A DNA stretch of 64,000 bases from Rubellimicrobium arenae (GTDB taxonomy: Bacteria; Pseudomonadota; Alphaproteobacteria; Rhodobacterales; Rhodobacteraceae): positions 186,001 to 250,000 of the forward strand of contig NZ_JAFMSS010000007.1 of the NCBI RefSeq assembly GCF_017916295.1, read 5' to 3'. Below, piece by piece: positions 41,429-50,580 of this stretch. Every line of letters starts with the position of its first letter. Position 1 is the stretch's first letter. The notes below the pieces were generated by a model that did not search any database, was not told where the DNA came from, and saw only the letters and a program-made list of their open reading frames with translations. A program made the translations under genes and the position numbers.

Positions 41429-42599
41429 GGGTTCCCTCCATCAGGCGGCGCAGGGCCGTCTCATAGGCCCCGAGCTTCTCGAGGCCGAGCTTCAGCGCCT
41501 TGTCGGCTTCGCGCGCGAGGGTCGCGCGCTCCTCGAAGGCGGCGGCGATCTTGCCGAGGATGGCGCTGGCCTCCTCGCCGGTGCAATCCACCGTCCGGTC
41601 GTAGCCCAAGGACCCGAAGAGTCCCGCGAACTTCCGGGAATAGGCCATGGGGATCACCGGGACGCCGGAGGAGAAGGCGGCGATGCAGGCGTGCATCCGC
41701 GCGCCCATGAAGAAATCGAGACCCGCGATGTAGCTCTTGGCGTCGGAGGGCGACGCGAAGGCCGGGGCGAGGACCGTGCCCGGAAACTCCTCCGCCAGCG
41801 TCCGGCTGACCGCCAGGTCGTCCTCGCCCACCTTGTGGCCGGAGCGGACGATCACATGCGGCACGAGGTGCACCTCGCAGCGGTCGGGGTGGTCCTGGAA
41901 GTGACTTATAAGCCGGCGCACCAGGCCCGGGTAGTCGGTGCGGAGCCCGAAGTCGTTTTTGCCCGTGTAGCCGCCCGCCATCAGCAGCCCCGACACGTTG
42001 ATCCCCACCTTGACCGGGCCGCCGTCGCGCGGGGCAGGGGGGGTGTAGGGCAGGCGCAGCGCCACGTCCGACGCTTCGATGACGTCGCGTCGGCCAAGCG
42101 CGTGGGCAGCCTCGGTGGACGGCCTGTCCCGGGATGCCACGACGGCGGCGCGACGGAGGAACAGCCGGGCCGCGAGGCGTGAGCCGCGCTTGGTGAAGGG
42201 GCCGATCGTCTGCGGGGCCATCACCAGAGGCGTTCCCGCCAGATGCGTGATGGCCTTGAGCACGAACATCCGCCGGAGCCGGCTTGCCCCGTAGATGTCC
42301 GCGAAGCTGTCGCCCGCTCCGATGTCGATCACCATGTCCGAAACGCGCGCGAGGGCGAGGAACCCGCTTGGCCGGGTCATGGCCTGCCGGTCGAAGGGCA
42401 CGATCCGGATGTCCGGCCCCGAGACATAGGGTTCGCGCGCGTCCTTGAAGTCGAGCACCGTGACGTCCAGGTCGCGGCCCATGTCCCGCGCCAGCCCGCG
42501 CAGGATCTCGATCTCGGACACCGTGAGAGCCCCCACCCCGAGGTTGTCGGAGCGGGTGGAGTGCATGATCAGGCAAACGCGGATCGGTCTTGGGGGCAT
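41421..42599 (-). CDS. Polysaccharide pyruvyl transferase family protein
   Basis: Transfers a pyruvyl ketal from phosphoenolpyruvate to a polysaccharide sugar in known members (CsaB, ExoV, WcaK). The 392 aa protein has the family segments DNLGVGALTVSEI, DIGAGDSFADIYG, APQTIGPF and the C-terminal MGARMHACIAAFSSGVPVIPMAYSRK. The ATG at 42599 begins a normal N-terminus. It overlaps the GT2 gene by 8 bases and follows the iron-sulfur protein gene by 26 bases. Pyruvylation would add negative charge to the polymer. Confidence 0.92.
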   Translation of the reverse strand: MPPRPIRVCLIMHSTRSDNLGVGALTVSEIEILRGLARDMGRDLDVTVLDFKDAREPYVSGPDIRIVPFDRQAMTRPSGFLALARVSDMVIDIGAGDSFADIYGASRLRRMFVLKAITHLAGTPLVMAPQTIGPFTKRGSRLAARLFLRRAAVVASRDRPSTEAAHALGRRDVIEASDVALRLPYTPPAPRDGGPVKVGINVSGLLMAGGYTGKNDFGLRTDYPGLVRRLISHFQDHPDRCEVHLVPHVIVRSGHKVGEDDLAVSRTLAEEFPGTVLAPAFASPSDAKSYIAGLDFFMGARMHACIAAFSSGVPVIPMAYSRKFAGLFGSLGYDRTVDCTGEEASAILGKIAAAFEERATLAREADKALKLGLEKLGAYETALRRLMEGTRA

Positions 42600-42625
42600 T
42601 GCCTCGCTTTCCAGGCCGGTCGGGC

Positions 42626-43867
42626 TCAGCCCGGACGCTTGGCGGTGCGCCGGACCATGCCGAGGAAGTTCCTCACATTGCGCTTGAGCGGATTCTGCCG
42701 CGCCGCAGCGACGATTCGGAGGCCTTCGTAGCGCGGCACGGGTCGCCCCACCAGACGGAGCGCCAGAAGCCGTGCCGCGAGGCCGCGGCGGCGTTCGCGC
42801 TGGCCGGGCTGGATGGCGGCCAGGGTCGCGACGTCGAAGGGCCCGGTCCCGATCCGCCCGGCTGCCTGGGCCTCGGCGATCAACCGCTCGCCCAGAGCCG
42901 TTCGCGCCACCATCAGGCTGACGCCGGGCTGTTCCTCGAACATGGGATAGCCTTCGGCGTCGCTTTCCCAGGCGTCGGCGCAGACGATGTCGGCCAGGGA
43001 TCCGGTCCCGTCCGGGCAGATCTTGCACCGGTGCTGGACATGGCGCGAGAGGATCTTGCCCCAGCTTTCGTGATAGCTCATCGACGTCTCGGTGCCGTCG
43101 TCGAGCACCGCCGTCGCGCGCCCCGGCCAGCCGTTGCCGCGATACCGGAAGCTGCGCGTGCGCGCTTCCTCGGCCCCCAGCGCCGCCAGGACGGCCCGCC
43201 CGCCAGTGTGCGAGGGCACGCCCGCGCAGAAAAACGACAGGATCACCGGCACGGCGGCCGCCACCTCCGGGTCGACGGTCCGCAGCGCGGCCATCGCGGC
43301 GGCGTCGCATGGCTTGCCCACGAAGGCGAAGCGGCGACCCGTCGCCCGGTGGTCGGCCAGCCGGTCGCGCAGGTCGGCCAGCGGGGCGGAAGGGGCATAG
43401 CGCGAGCCGGCCGCCGCGATGATGCCGTCGCGGTCGGTCGTGACCACGGGGGCGTTGCCGATCGCGAGGTCGGCCGCCGCCGTCGTTTCGATCACGGCGT
43501 CCACGACCCCGCTGTCCACGAGGTGCAGCAGCATGGCCGACAGCGCCCCGCCCGACGCGCCGGCGTGGCGGACCGCGTCATCGGTGGACCAGCCCAGGCG
43601 CATCGAGACATAAGGGCCCCAGAGGGCGTCGTCGGTGCGGCCATCGGCCTCCACCCGCTCCACGAGGCCGGGGCAGACGTTCCAGATCGCCTTGTCCTCC
43701 TCGGGGGTCAGGGGGGCGGACTGGACGGGGCGCAGGTAACCGGGCGTGGCGACGTGCATCGCCACCTTGCCGGCCGCGATGGCGGCGCAGGCTCCGCAGC
43801 CCGAACAGGTGTCGCCACGGGCGACGCGGGCAAGGGAGGGCGCGGACGGAACGGAGGGGATCGTCAT
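42626..43867 (-). CDS. Coenzyme F420 hydrogenase/dehydrogenase beta-subunit family iron-sulfur protein
   Basis: Iron-sulfur flavoprotein family member of 413 aa. The cysteine motif CSGCGACAAI is at residues 21-30 with another cysteine in NVCPGL near 65; later cysteines occur in GKPCDAAA, FFCAGVPS and HRCKICPDGTGSLADIVCAD. The last group resembles the FrhB-like active-site region. Despite the family name, F420 is not expected in this organism; relatives occur next to pyruvyl transferases in polysaccharide loci, where their role is not established. Confidence 0.88.
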   Translation of the reverse strand: MTIPSVPSAPSLARVARGDTCSGCGACAAIAAGKVAMHVATPGYLRPVQSAPLTPEEDKAIWNVCPGLVERVEADGRTDDALWGPYVSMRLGWSTDDAVRHAGASGGALSAMLLHLVDSGVVDAVIETTAAADLAIGNAPVVTTDRDGIIAAAGSRYAPSAPLADLRDRLADHRATGRRFAFVGKPCDAAAMAALRTVDPEVAAAVPVILSFFCAGVPSHTGGRAVLAALGAEEARTRSFRYRGNGWPGRATAVLDDGTETSMSYHESWGKILSRHVQHRCKICPDGTGSLADIVCADAWESDAEGYPMFEEQPGVSLMVARTALGERLIAEAQAAGRIGTGPFDVATLAAIQPGQRERRRGLAARLLALRLVGRPVPRYEGLRIVAAARQNPLKRNVRNFLGMVRRTAKRPG

Positions 43868-44046
43868 GGATGAACGGATTCTTTCAAAGAAGGGGCGGGC
43901 CGACTAGACGCGTGTCGGGAAACAGGCCGATGTCATCTTTATGATCCCGAACGGGGAACGGCAACTTGACCCCGGCCTGTTTTGTCGGAAACAAGCGGTC
44001 CTGTCCCGGCGTCGCCGCGCCGCAGCTGGAAGGCCTCCCGTCCTCG

Positions 44047-45462
44047 ATGCTCCGCTCCGCTCTGCTGATCCTGTCAGGGAACGCCCTGGCCTCCGTGTTG
44101 CTGCTTGTTCGCAACCTCCTCGTGGCGCGGCTCATCCCCGTGGCCGACTATGGCGTGGCCTCGACCTTCGCCATCGCCATGGCGGTCATCGAGATGGTGT
44201 CGTCCATCGGGCTCCAGCAGCAGATCGTGCAGGCCAAGAACGGGGACGACCCGCATTTCCAGGCCGCGCTCCAGGGCTTCCAGGTCTTCCGCGGCATGAT
44301 GTCCTCGATCCTGCTGTTCCTGCTCGCGCCGTTCATCGCCGATTTCATGAACGTGCCGCAGGCGACCTGGGGCCATCAGGTCATGGCGGTGGTGCCCCTC
44401 CTCAACGCCCTGACCCACTTCGACATCTATCGCATGAACCGGCGCATGGTGTTCGGCCCCATGCTCATCGTGGGGCTGGTGCCGGCGCTGGGGTCGCTTC
44501 TGGCCGTCTGGCCGCTGGCGATGTGGTTCGGCGACTGGCGCGCCCTGCTCTGGGCCAACCTGCTGCAGGGCGTCCTGGGCATGCTCACCTCGCATGTCGT
44601 GGCCGAGCGTCGCTACCGGCTGGCCTTCGACCGGGAGATCATCCGGGGGAGCCTCAGCTTCGGCTGGCCGCTGCTGGCCAACAACGTGCTGCTGTTCCTG
44701 GTGTTCAACGGCGACCGCATCATGGTCGGGCGCGTGCTGGGGATGGAAGCCCTGGCCATCTTCAGCATGGGCACGACCCTCACGCTCACCCCCACGCTGG
44801 TCATGGCCAAGAGCGTCCAGAACTTCTTCCTCCCGCGCCTGTCCAGTGCCGCGCACCGGGAAGGGGAGGGCGCGCGGCGCCGCTTCACCGAGCTGGCCGA
44901 CGCAACGCTCCAGGCCGGCCTCCTGAACGGGGGCGTGCTGGTCCTGGCGACCGTCCTGGCCGGGCAGCCGTTCGTGGAGTTCGCGCTGGGCGAGAAATAC
45001 GCCGCGCTGGTGCCGCTGCTCGGCCTCATGGCCGTCATGCAGGCGGCCCGCGTCTTCAAGAGCGGCAGCTCCGTGGTGGCGCTGGCAGTCGGGCGGAGCG
45101 GCAATGCGCCGCTGGCGAACCTCGTGCGCCTCGTCTCGCTCCCGCTGGCCTGGATCGCCCTCCTTCAGGGCTATGGCCTCGTCACGATCATCTGGATCGC
45201 GATCCTGGGCGAGTCGGTGGGCTACATCGTCTCGCTCTATCTGGTGGAAAGCCGGCTGGCCGTGTCGCTGCGGCCCTTGGTCCCGGCGCTCCTGTCCACG
45301 GTCCTGCTGCTCGTGGTCGGCACGCTGCCGGTGCTGATGCCCACGCTGCCCGTCTGGGTGCCGGCCGTCGCCGTGGTCTGCGCATTCGCCCTGCAACTCG
45401 CCTCGATGGGTGCGCTCCGCAGCCGTCTCGTCGCTGCGTTCGTCAAGAAGTCCGAGAGCTGA
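44047..45462 (+). CDS. Polysaccharide flippase (Wzx/MviN-type)
   Basis: Membrane protein of 471 aa with about 12-14 predicted helices, of the oligosaccharide flippase family. Recognisable segments include ARLIPVADYGVASTFAIAMA near the second helix and GDRIMVGRVLGMEALAIFSMG. It would move the lipid-linked repeat unit across the inner membrane. The ATG at 44047 has GGAAGG about 12 bases upstream; an in-frame ATG at 43966 would add 27 polar residues. It is divergent from the iron-sulfur gene and heads the long plus-strand block. Confidence 0.92.
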   Translation: MLRSALLILSGNALASVLLLVRNLLVARLIPVADYGVASTFAIAMAVIEMVSSIGLQQQIVQAKNGDDPHFQAALQGFQVFRGMMSSILLFLLAPFIADFMNVPQATWGHQVMAVVPLLNALTHFDIYRMNRRMVFGPMLIVGLVPALGSLLAVWPLAMWFGDWRALLWANLLQGVLGMLTSHVVAERRYRLAFDREIIRGSLSFGWPLLANNVLLFLVFNGDRIMVGRVLGMEALAIFSMGTTLTLTPTLVMAKSVQNFFLPRLSSAAHREGEGARRRFTELADATLQAGLLNGGVLVLATVLAGQPFVEFALGEKYAALVPLLGLMAVMQAARVFKSGSSVVALAVGRSGNAPLANLVRLVSLPLAWIALLQGYGLVTIIWIAILGESVGYIVSLYLVESRLAVSLRPLVPALLSTVLLLVVGTLPVLMPTLPVWVPAVAVVCAFALQLASMGALRSRLVAAFVKKSES

Positions 45463-45473
45463 AGAGGAATCGT

Positions 45474-46391
45474 ATGACGCGTCCGCTCCTTCTCCATGTG
45501 GGGTACCACAAGACCGCCACGACCTGGATGCAGAACGCGCTGTTCACACCGGTGCACGGCTACCGGCAGGTCCTCTCCCACAAGGAGGTGTTCGACGGGC
45601 TCCTGCGGCCGCATGGCCTCCAGTTCGCGCCGGACGCCATGCGCGACCTGATCGCCGAGCGCCGGGCCCAGGTCCCTGACAACGAGACGCCCGTGATCTC
45701 GTCCGAGCTCATCTCGGGAAATCCCTTCTTCGGAGGACGCGAAAGCGACGACTACGCCCGCCGCCTTCGCGACGTGGCGCCCGACGCGCGCATCCTGGTC
45801 TCGATCCGTGAACAGACCCGGATCCTGCCGTCCGTCTACATGCAGTACATCCGGCGCGGCGGCACCATGCCGATCGCCCGGTTCTTCGACGGGGAAAGCG
45901 AGCTTGGCTATTTCGGCTTCGCGCCCGAGCACTTCGAATACGACCGGCTGGTCGGGCTTTACCAGGACCTCTTCGGCGCCGAGAACGTCTTCGTCCTTCC
46001 CCAGGAAGGGCTGAGGAAGGCGATGGACGACACGGCGGCATCCCTGGCCGAGTTCGCGGGCAATACAGGGTTCCAGGGGCTGTCGCCGGAGGCCCGGAAG
46101 GTCCGGGGAGCCAGCGATCCGGAATATGCGGTGCCCGTGCTCCGCCGGGTCAACCACATCAGGACATCCGCCCTCGACAGGACCCCGGCCATCTCGCTCG
46201 GCCCGGCATCCGACTCGGTCTTCAAGGGCACGAGCTACCTCCTGCGCCGACCCTTCGTGAACAGCATGTTCAAGGCGCGGACTCCCGTCAGCGACTATGT
46301 CCGCAGCCGGTTCGCAGGCCATTACGCGGCCAGCAACGCCCGGCTCAGGGACCTCGTCCGCCACCCGGTCGATCTGACGAGCTATAAATAA
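45474..46391 (+). CDS. Sulfotransferase-like P-loop protein
   Basis: Protein of 305 aa with the PAPS-binding signature near the N-terminus (VGYHKTATTWMQNALF, residues 9-24), a 3'-phosphate-type serine and arginine segment in ARILVSIREQTRILPSVYMQY and a GLYQDLFGAENVFVLPQE stretch typical of bacterial sulfotransferases. It may sulfate the exopolysaccharide. AGAGGA precedes the ATG. It is 11 bases after the flippase. Divergence is high, so the donor PAPS is inferred from the motif. Confidence 0.78.
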   Translation: MTRPLLLHVGYHKTATTWMQNALFTPVHGYRQVLSHKEVFDGLLRPHGLQFAPDAMRDLIAERRAQVPDNETPVISSELISGNPFFGGRESDDYARRLRDVAPDARILVSIREQTRILPSVYMQYIRRGGTMPIARFFDGESELGYFGFAPEHFEYDRLVGLYQDLFGAENVFVLPQEGLRKAMDDTAASLAEFAGNTGFQGLSPEARKVRGASDPEYAVPVLRRVNHIRTSALDRTPAISLGPASDSVFKGTSYLLRRPFVNSMFKARTPVSDYVRSRFAGHYAASNARLRDLVRHPVDLTSYK

Positions 46392-46502
46392 GGCATGGGC
46401 CGGGGCGCCGGCAGGCCCCCGCCCATCCGACGGCGCCGCGGTCTGGCCGAACCGCCGATCCTGCGCCAGACTACGGCCGCGGCCCCGCTCCTGGAGGGAA
46501 CG

Positions 46503-47747
46503 ATGCGACATCTTGGTGCCATGATCCTGACGGCCTTGCTGCTCGCGGCGGGCAACGGACGGGCGGATGCGGACATGACCCTGAACGGGCCCGGGGACCT
46601 GGCCGGCGCCCTCGAGGCCGCCAAGGACGGGGGCGTCCTCCGCCTGGCAGGCGGCGACTGGGGCGGCCTGTCCTTGCAGAAGACATCCTGGCCCGATGGG
46701 CAGCCTCTCGTGCTGACCGCGGCCGACCCCTCCGATCCGCCGCGCTTTTCCTCGATGGGCCTGTCCGGCGTCCACAACGTCGTCCTGGACGGGATCCTGT
46801 TCGACTACACCTTCACGCCGGGCGATGCGCGTCATTACCGGCCGTTCCGCATTTCGGGCTCGGAAGGCATCGTCGTTCGCAACGGCGTCTTCGATGGCGA
46901 CGTGGCGCAGGACGACGATCCGAGCCTCGACGGCTTCCCGGCCGGCTTCGGGCTGAGCGTGACCGGTTCCTCGGACGTCACCCTCGAGGACAACATCATC
47001 CGCGGGTTCGCGCGCGGCCTTCTCGTCTCGCGCAGCCGGGGCATCACCATCCAGCGCAACGACGTCCATGACATCCGGTCCGACGGAATGGACTTCGCGC
47101 AGGTCCAGCAGGTGCTGATCCAGGGTAACCACATCCACGACTTCGCCCGGTCGGCCACCTCCAAGGACCACGCCGACATGATCCAGTTCTGGACCAACAG
47201 GACCGACGCCCCGTCCGAGGACATCCAGATCCGGGGCAACCTCCTCAACTCGGGGCGGGGCCTGTTCACCCAGTCGATCTTCATGCGGAACGAGCAGGTG
47301 GACCGCGGCCGGGCCGGGCCCGAGATGTTCTACCGCAACGTCACGATCGAGGGGAACTTCATCCTGAACGCCCACCTTCACGGCATCACGGTGGGGCAGG
47401 CCACGGGGCTTTCCATCCTGAACAACACCGTGGTCCAGAACCCGACCTCCAAGGGCGAGAAGGACAACACCGCGCTCTGGACGCCCCAGATCCGCGTCAC
47501 GCCAGAATCCACGAACGTGCGGGTCATGGGAAACGTGGTCTCCAAGATCGTGGGCGCCGAGGACCAGCGCGACTGGACGGTGGCCGACAACCTGTTCGTC
47601 CAGGGCCGGACCCGCATGGAGCCGGGCTTCTATGGGGCCGTCTTCGTCGGGGGGGACCCCGTCAATCCCGCGTCCTTCCTGCCCAAGCCGGGCGGCCCGC
47701 TCGACGGCACGGGCATCGGCGCGCCCCTGATGGTCCTGGCGCGATGA
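46503..47747 (+). CDS. Secreted right-handed parallel beta-helix protein
   Basis: Periplasmic or secreted protein of 414 aa. A Sec signal peptide ends near residue 22 (GRADA). The body has repeated NVxIxGNxI-type turns of a parallel beta-helix from about residue 65 to 360. The segment DHADMIQFWTNRTDAP and the following QSIFMRNEQVDRGRAG are nearly identical to those in the protein at 54325-56538, so the two are paralogues. Such folds occur in polysaccharide lyases, epimerases and hydrolases; no known catalytic signature could be assigned. GGAGGGAA precedes the ATG. Confidence 0.85.
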   Translation: MRHLGAMILTALLLAAGNGRADADMTLNGPGDLAGALEAAKDGGVLRLAGGDWGGLSLQKTSWPDGQPLVLTAADPSDPPRFSSMGLSGVHNVVLDGILFDYTFTPGDARHYRPFRISGSEGIVVRNGVFDGDVAQDDDPSLDGFPAGFGLSVTGSSDVTLEDNIIRGFARGLLVSRSRGITIQRNDVHDIRSDGMDFAQVQQVLIQGNHIHDFARSATSKDHADMIQFWTNRTDAPSEDIQIRGNLLNSGRGLFTQSIFMRNEQVDRGRAGPEMFYRNVTIEGNFILNAHLHGITVGQATGLSILNNTVVQNPTSKGEKDNTALWTPQIRVTPESTNVRVMGNVVSKIVGAEDQRDWTVADNLFVQGRTRMEPGFYGAVFVGGDPVNPASFLPKPGGPLDGTGIGAPLMVLAR

Positions 47748-47843
47748 CCGCCGGCGTCCTGTGTCGGGCCGGGGTCGCATTCGCCCGCCAAGGCGGATAC
47801 AACGTCCGCCGATACGCTCCCGAGTGAAAGGATCACCCAGGCC

Positions 47844-49295
47844 GTGGCCGTGCTCGAGGATATTCCCGGTCGAAGCATAAACCCGGCGTCGGGCGCCCCG
47901 CTCACGCCCGAGCGCAGGGCGGCCCTGAGGAAGTCGAAGCTGCCCTGGCAGGCGTCGATCTACGTCTATGCCGCGATCCTGCCGATCGGCTTCCAACTGG
48001 GGCCGCTGGCCATGACGTCGCTGCGGCTTGTGCTGCTGATCATGGTCATTCCGCTCCTGATCAACCTCCTGGCCAAGCGCTACGGCCCGATCCTTCCGAC
48101 GGACTACCTGTTCATCGCCCACATCTTCTGGGCCATCATCGCCCTAGCCTACAACAACCCCGACAAGGTGATCGAGCAGGCGGGCTCCGTCGGCCTCGAG
48201 TTCCTGGGGGGTTACCTGATCGGCCGCGCCTATGTCCGGACGCCCGAGGCCTTCCTGGCGCTGAGCCGGCGTCTCGTCTTCATCATCCTCCTGATGCTGC
48301 CGTTCACGCTTTATGAAACCCTGACCGGCCACCCGATCATCGTCGAGACGATCCGCAAGGTGCCGGGCCTGAGCAGCGTGACGATCAGCAATGCCGACAA
48401 GCGCATGGGCCTTGAACGCGTGCAGCTGACCTTCGCGCACCCGATCCACTTCGGGCTGTTCTGCTCGGTGGCGCTCTCGATGTCCTTCGTCGCCCTCAGG
48501 GGGATCTCGGGAACGATCTGGCGCTACCTCAGCAGCATGGTCGTCGCGGGCTCGGGGTTCCTGGCGCTCTCGAGCGGGGCGCTGCTGGCGATCTTCCTCC
48601 AGTTCGGCCTGTTCGCCTGGTCGTGGATCTTCGCGCCCGTGAAGCAGCGGTGGTGGATCCTCTTCGGACTGTTCGTGCTCTTCTACATCGGGGTCGATCT
48701 CTTCTCGAACCGGTCCCCGATCAAGGTGCTGATGACCTATGCGACCTTCTCCTCGCATACCGCCTACTGGCGTGGCATCATCTTCGAATGGGGCATGGTG
48801 AACGTCTGGGCCAATCCGATCTTCGGCATCGGCCTGAACGACTGGGTGCGCCCGCGCTTCATGGTGTCGGGAAGCATGGACAACTTCTGGCTCGTCATGG
48901 GCGTCCGCTACGGCATCCCGGGCTTCCTGCTGCTGGCCGTAGGCTATGCGCTCGCCACCGCCCAGGTGATGCGGCGCAACTTCGACGCCGACTCCGTGGT
49001 GCTGCACATCCGCCGTGGCTGGGTGTTCACGATCCTGGGTCTCAGCTTCACCCTTTGCACCGTGCATATCTGGAGCAGCATCTACTCCTACGTCTTCTTC
49101 ACCTTCGGGAGCGGCATGTGGCTCATCACCTACCAACCCCCCGCGTCCGGCGAGGCTGCCCCGACGCCCCGGGTCGGCGCCGGGCCGAGCCTTCGCCCGC
49201 CACAGTCCGGAGCGATCCCCCGGCCCGCAGGCCTGGCCAGCGGAGGCTACACCCGCTTTCCGCCTGTTCAGCCGATGAGGCGCCGCACCCCCTGA
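47844..49295 (+). CDS. O-antigen ligase/polymerase-like membrane protein
   Basis: Inner-membrane protein of 483 aa with about ten predicted helices and a large periplasmic loop holding SSHTAYWRGIIFEWGMVNVW and NPIFGIGLNDWVRPRF, the Wzy_C-type pattern with an essential-looking arginine and histidine. The final 60 residues are Pro/Gly/Arg-rich and cytoplasmic. It is the only polymerase-like protein in the locus, so it is the probable Wzy. The start is GTG at 47844. Confidence 0.87.
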   Translation: MAVLEDIPGRSINPASGAPLTPERRAALRKSKLPWQASIYVYAAILPIGFQLGPLAMTSLRLVLLIMVIPLLINLLAKRYGPILPTDYLFIAHIFWAIIALAYNNPDKVIEQAGSVGLEFLGGYLIGRAYVRTPEAFLALSRRLVFIILLMLPFTLYETLTGHPIIVETIRKVPGLSSVTISNADKRMGLERVQLTFAHPIHFGLFCSVALSMSFVALRGISGTIWRYLSSMVVAGSGFLALSSGALLAIFLQFGLFAWSWIFAPVKQRWWILFGLFVLFYIGVDLFSNRSPIKVLMTYATFSSHTAYWRGIIFEWGMVNVWANPIFGIGLNDWVRPRFMVSGSMDNFWLVMGVRYGIPGFLLLAVGYALATAQVMRRNFDADSVVLHIRRGWVFTILGLSFTLCTVHIWSSIYSYVFFTFGSGMWLITYQPPASGEAAPTPRVGAGPSLRPPQSGAIPRPAGLASGGYTRFPPVQPMRRRTP

Positions 49296-49344
49296 CCGGC
49301 CCAGGCCGCCTGCCCCCCGTCCCCCTGACCAGCCGCGAGCTTCC

Positions 49345-50394
49345 ATGACCCTGCCTGCCCTTGGCGTCGTTATCGTCTCCTTCAACTCCTCGGACGTCAT
49401 CCTCGACTGCCTGGAAAGCCTCCTGGCGGCCAGGGACGTGCGGCTCCTGATCTCGGTGGTGGACAATGACTCCACCGATGACACCGTGACCGTGCTGAAG
49501 GACTGGGCCGCGGGACGGAGCGGCTATGCGGCGCCGACCGACGTCCCGTTCTCCTGGGACGCCACGCCCAAGCCGGTGACCCTTTACGGCCCGGGCGACC
49601 GCCTGCCCGCCGAGGGGCACTGCATCACCCTGATCGAGACGGGCGTGAACGGCGGCTTTGCGGCGGGCGTGAACCGTGGGCTGAGCCATCTCGCCGGCCT
49701 GCCGGAACTGGACCGGTTCTGGGTGCTCAATCCCGACAGCGTGGTCGCCCCCGGCGCCGCCCGCGCCTTTGCCACGGCGTCCGCCGGCTTCGGCCTGATG
49801 GGAGGGCGGCTGATCTACCTGGCCGACACATCTGACCGCATCCAGCTCGATGGCGGCTACGTGAAGTGGACGACGGGCGTCACCGGCAACGTGAACCAGT
49901 TCAAGCCGCACGACACCACCCCGCCGCCCGATCCCACCGCGCTCGACTTCATCACCGGAGCGAGCATGGTCGTGTCCCGCGCCTTCTACGAGGCGGTGGG
50001 TCCGATGCGGGAGGACTACTTCCTTTATTACGAGGAGGTGGACTGGGCGCTGCGCCGGGGGGCGTTGCCCCTGGCCTATTGCCCCGAGGCGTTCGTCTAT
50101 CACCGCGCGGGCACCGCGATCGGCTCGCCGTCGATCGGGCGGCCGGCGTCGCCGTTCTCGCTCTACTTCAAGCACCGGGGCCGGATGCTGTTCCTGCGGC
50201 GCTTCCGGCCGTGGTCGCTCCCGATCGGGCTGGTCTACTCGCTCTACAAGGCGGGGCAGCTCGCGGCGAAGGGACACGGCCTTGAAGCCTGGACGATCAT
50301 GGCGGGATCGCTGAACCTTCCGCCTCCCAGCTCGGTCCGCTCGCGCCTGTCGCCCGAGGCCCGTGCCTTGGCCTTTGGCCGCACAGCTTCCTAA
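49345..50394 (+). CDS. GT2-family glycosyltransferase, rhamnosyltransferase-like
   Basis: GT-A glycosyltransferase of 349 aa: VVIVSFNSSDVILDCLESLL, VVDNDSTDDT, NPDS as the DxD-like metal site (near residue 132), GASMVVSRAFYEAVGPM and YYEEVDWALRR. This order is typical of dTDP-rhamnosyl transferases, which fits the local rfb genes. A region at about 60-90 is an insertion relative to short GT2 enzymes. It lies in the plus-strand block after the polymerase-like gene. Confidence 0.92.
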   Translation: MTLPALGVVIVSFNSSDVILDCLESLLAARDVRLLISVVDNDSTDDTVTVLKDWAAGRSGYAAPTDVPFSWDATPKPVTLYGPGDRLPAEGHCITLIETGVNGGFAAGVNRGLSHLAGLPELDRFWVLNPDSVVAPGAARAFATASAGFGLMGGRLIYLADTSDRIQLDGGYVKWTTGVTGNVNQFKPHDTTPPPDPTALDFITGASMVVSRAFYEAVGPMREDYFLYYEEVDWALRRGALPLAYCPEAFVYHRAGTAIGSPSIGRPASPFSLYFKHRGRMLFLRRFRPWSLPIGLVYSLYKAGQLAAKGHGLEAWTIMAGSLNLPPPSSVRSRLSPEARALAFGRTAS

Positions 50395-50580
50395 GCGAGC
50401 CTAAACTCTGGGCATCGTCGGCGGTGAGTCGGCGAAAGCCCGCACGACCTGCGCGGCTTCCCACCGATCCGCAGCATTGCCCGCATAGTGCCTTGAAATG
50501 GACTGAGTTGCACGCGACCCGTCGCACGGACCGAGCAGACAGTTCGGCAAGAACACCAATCTCGGACGTGGGACAAAGCA

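Noticed and set aside
42600..43310. N-terminal extension of the pyruvyl transferase to about 629 aa
   Set aside because: The extension runs antisense-free but out of frame through the iron-sulfur protein gene and has shadow composition; the ATG at 42599 starts the family domain.
45237..48122. Minus-strand open frame of about 960 codons opposite the sulfotransferase-like and beta-helix genes
   Set aside because: Shadow of real plus-strand genes with signal peptide and family motifs; no start or ribosome-binding site evidence.
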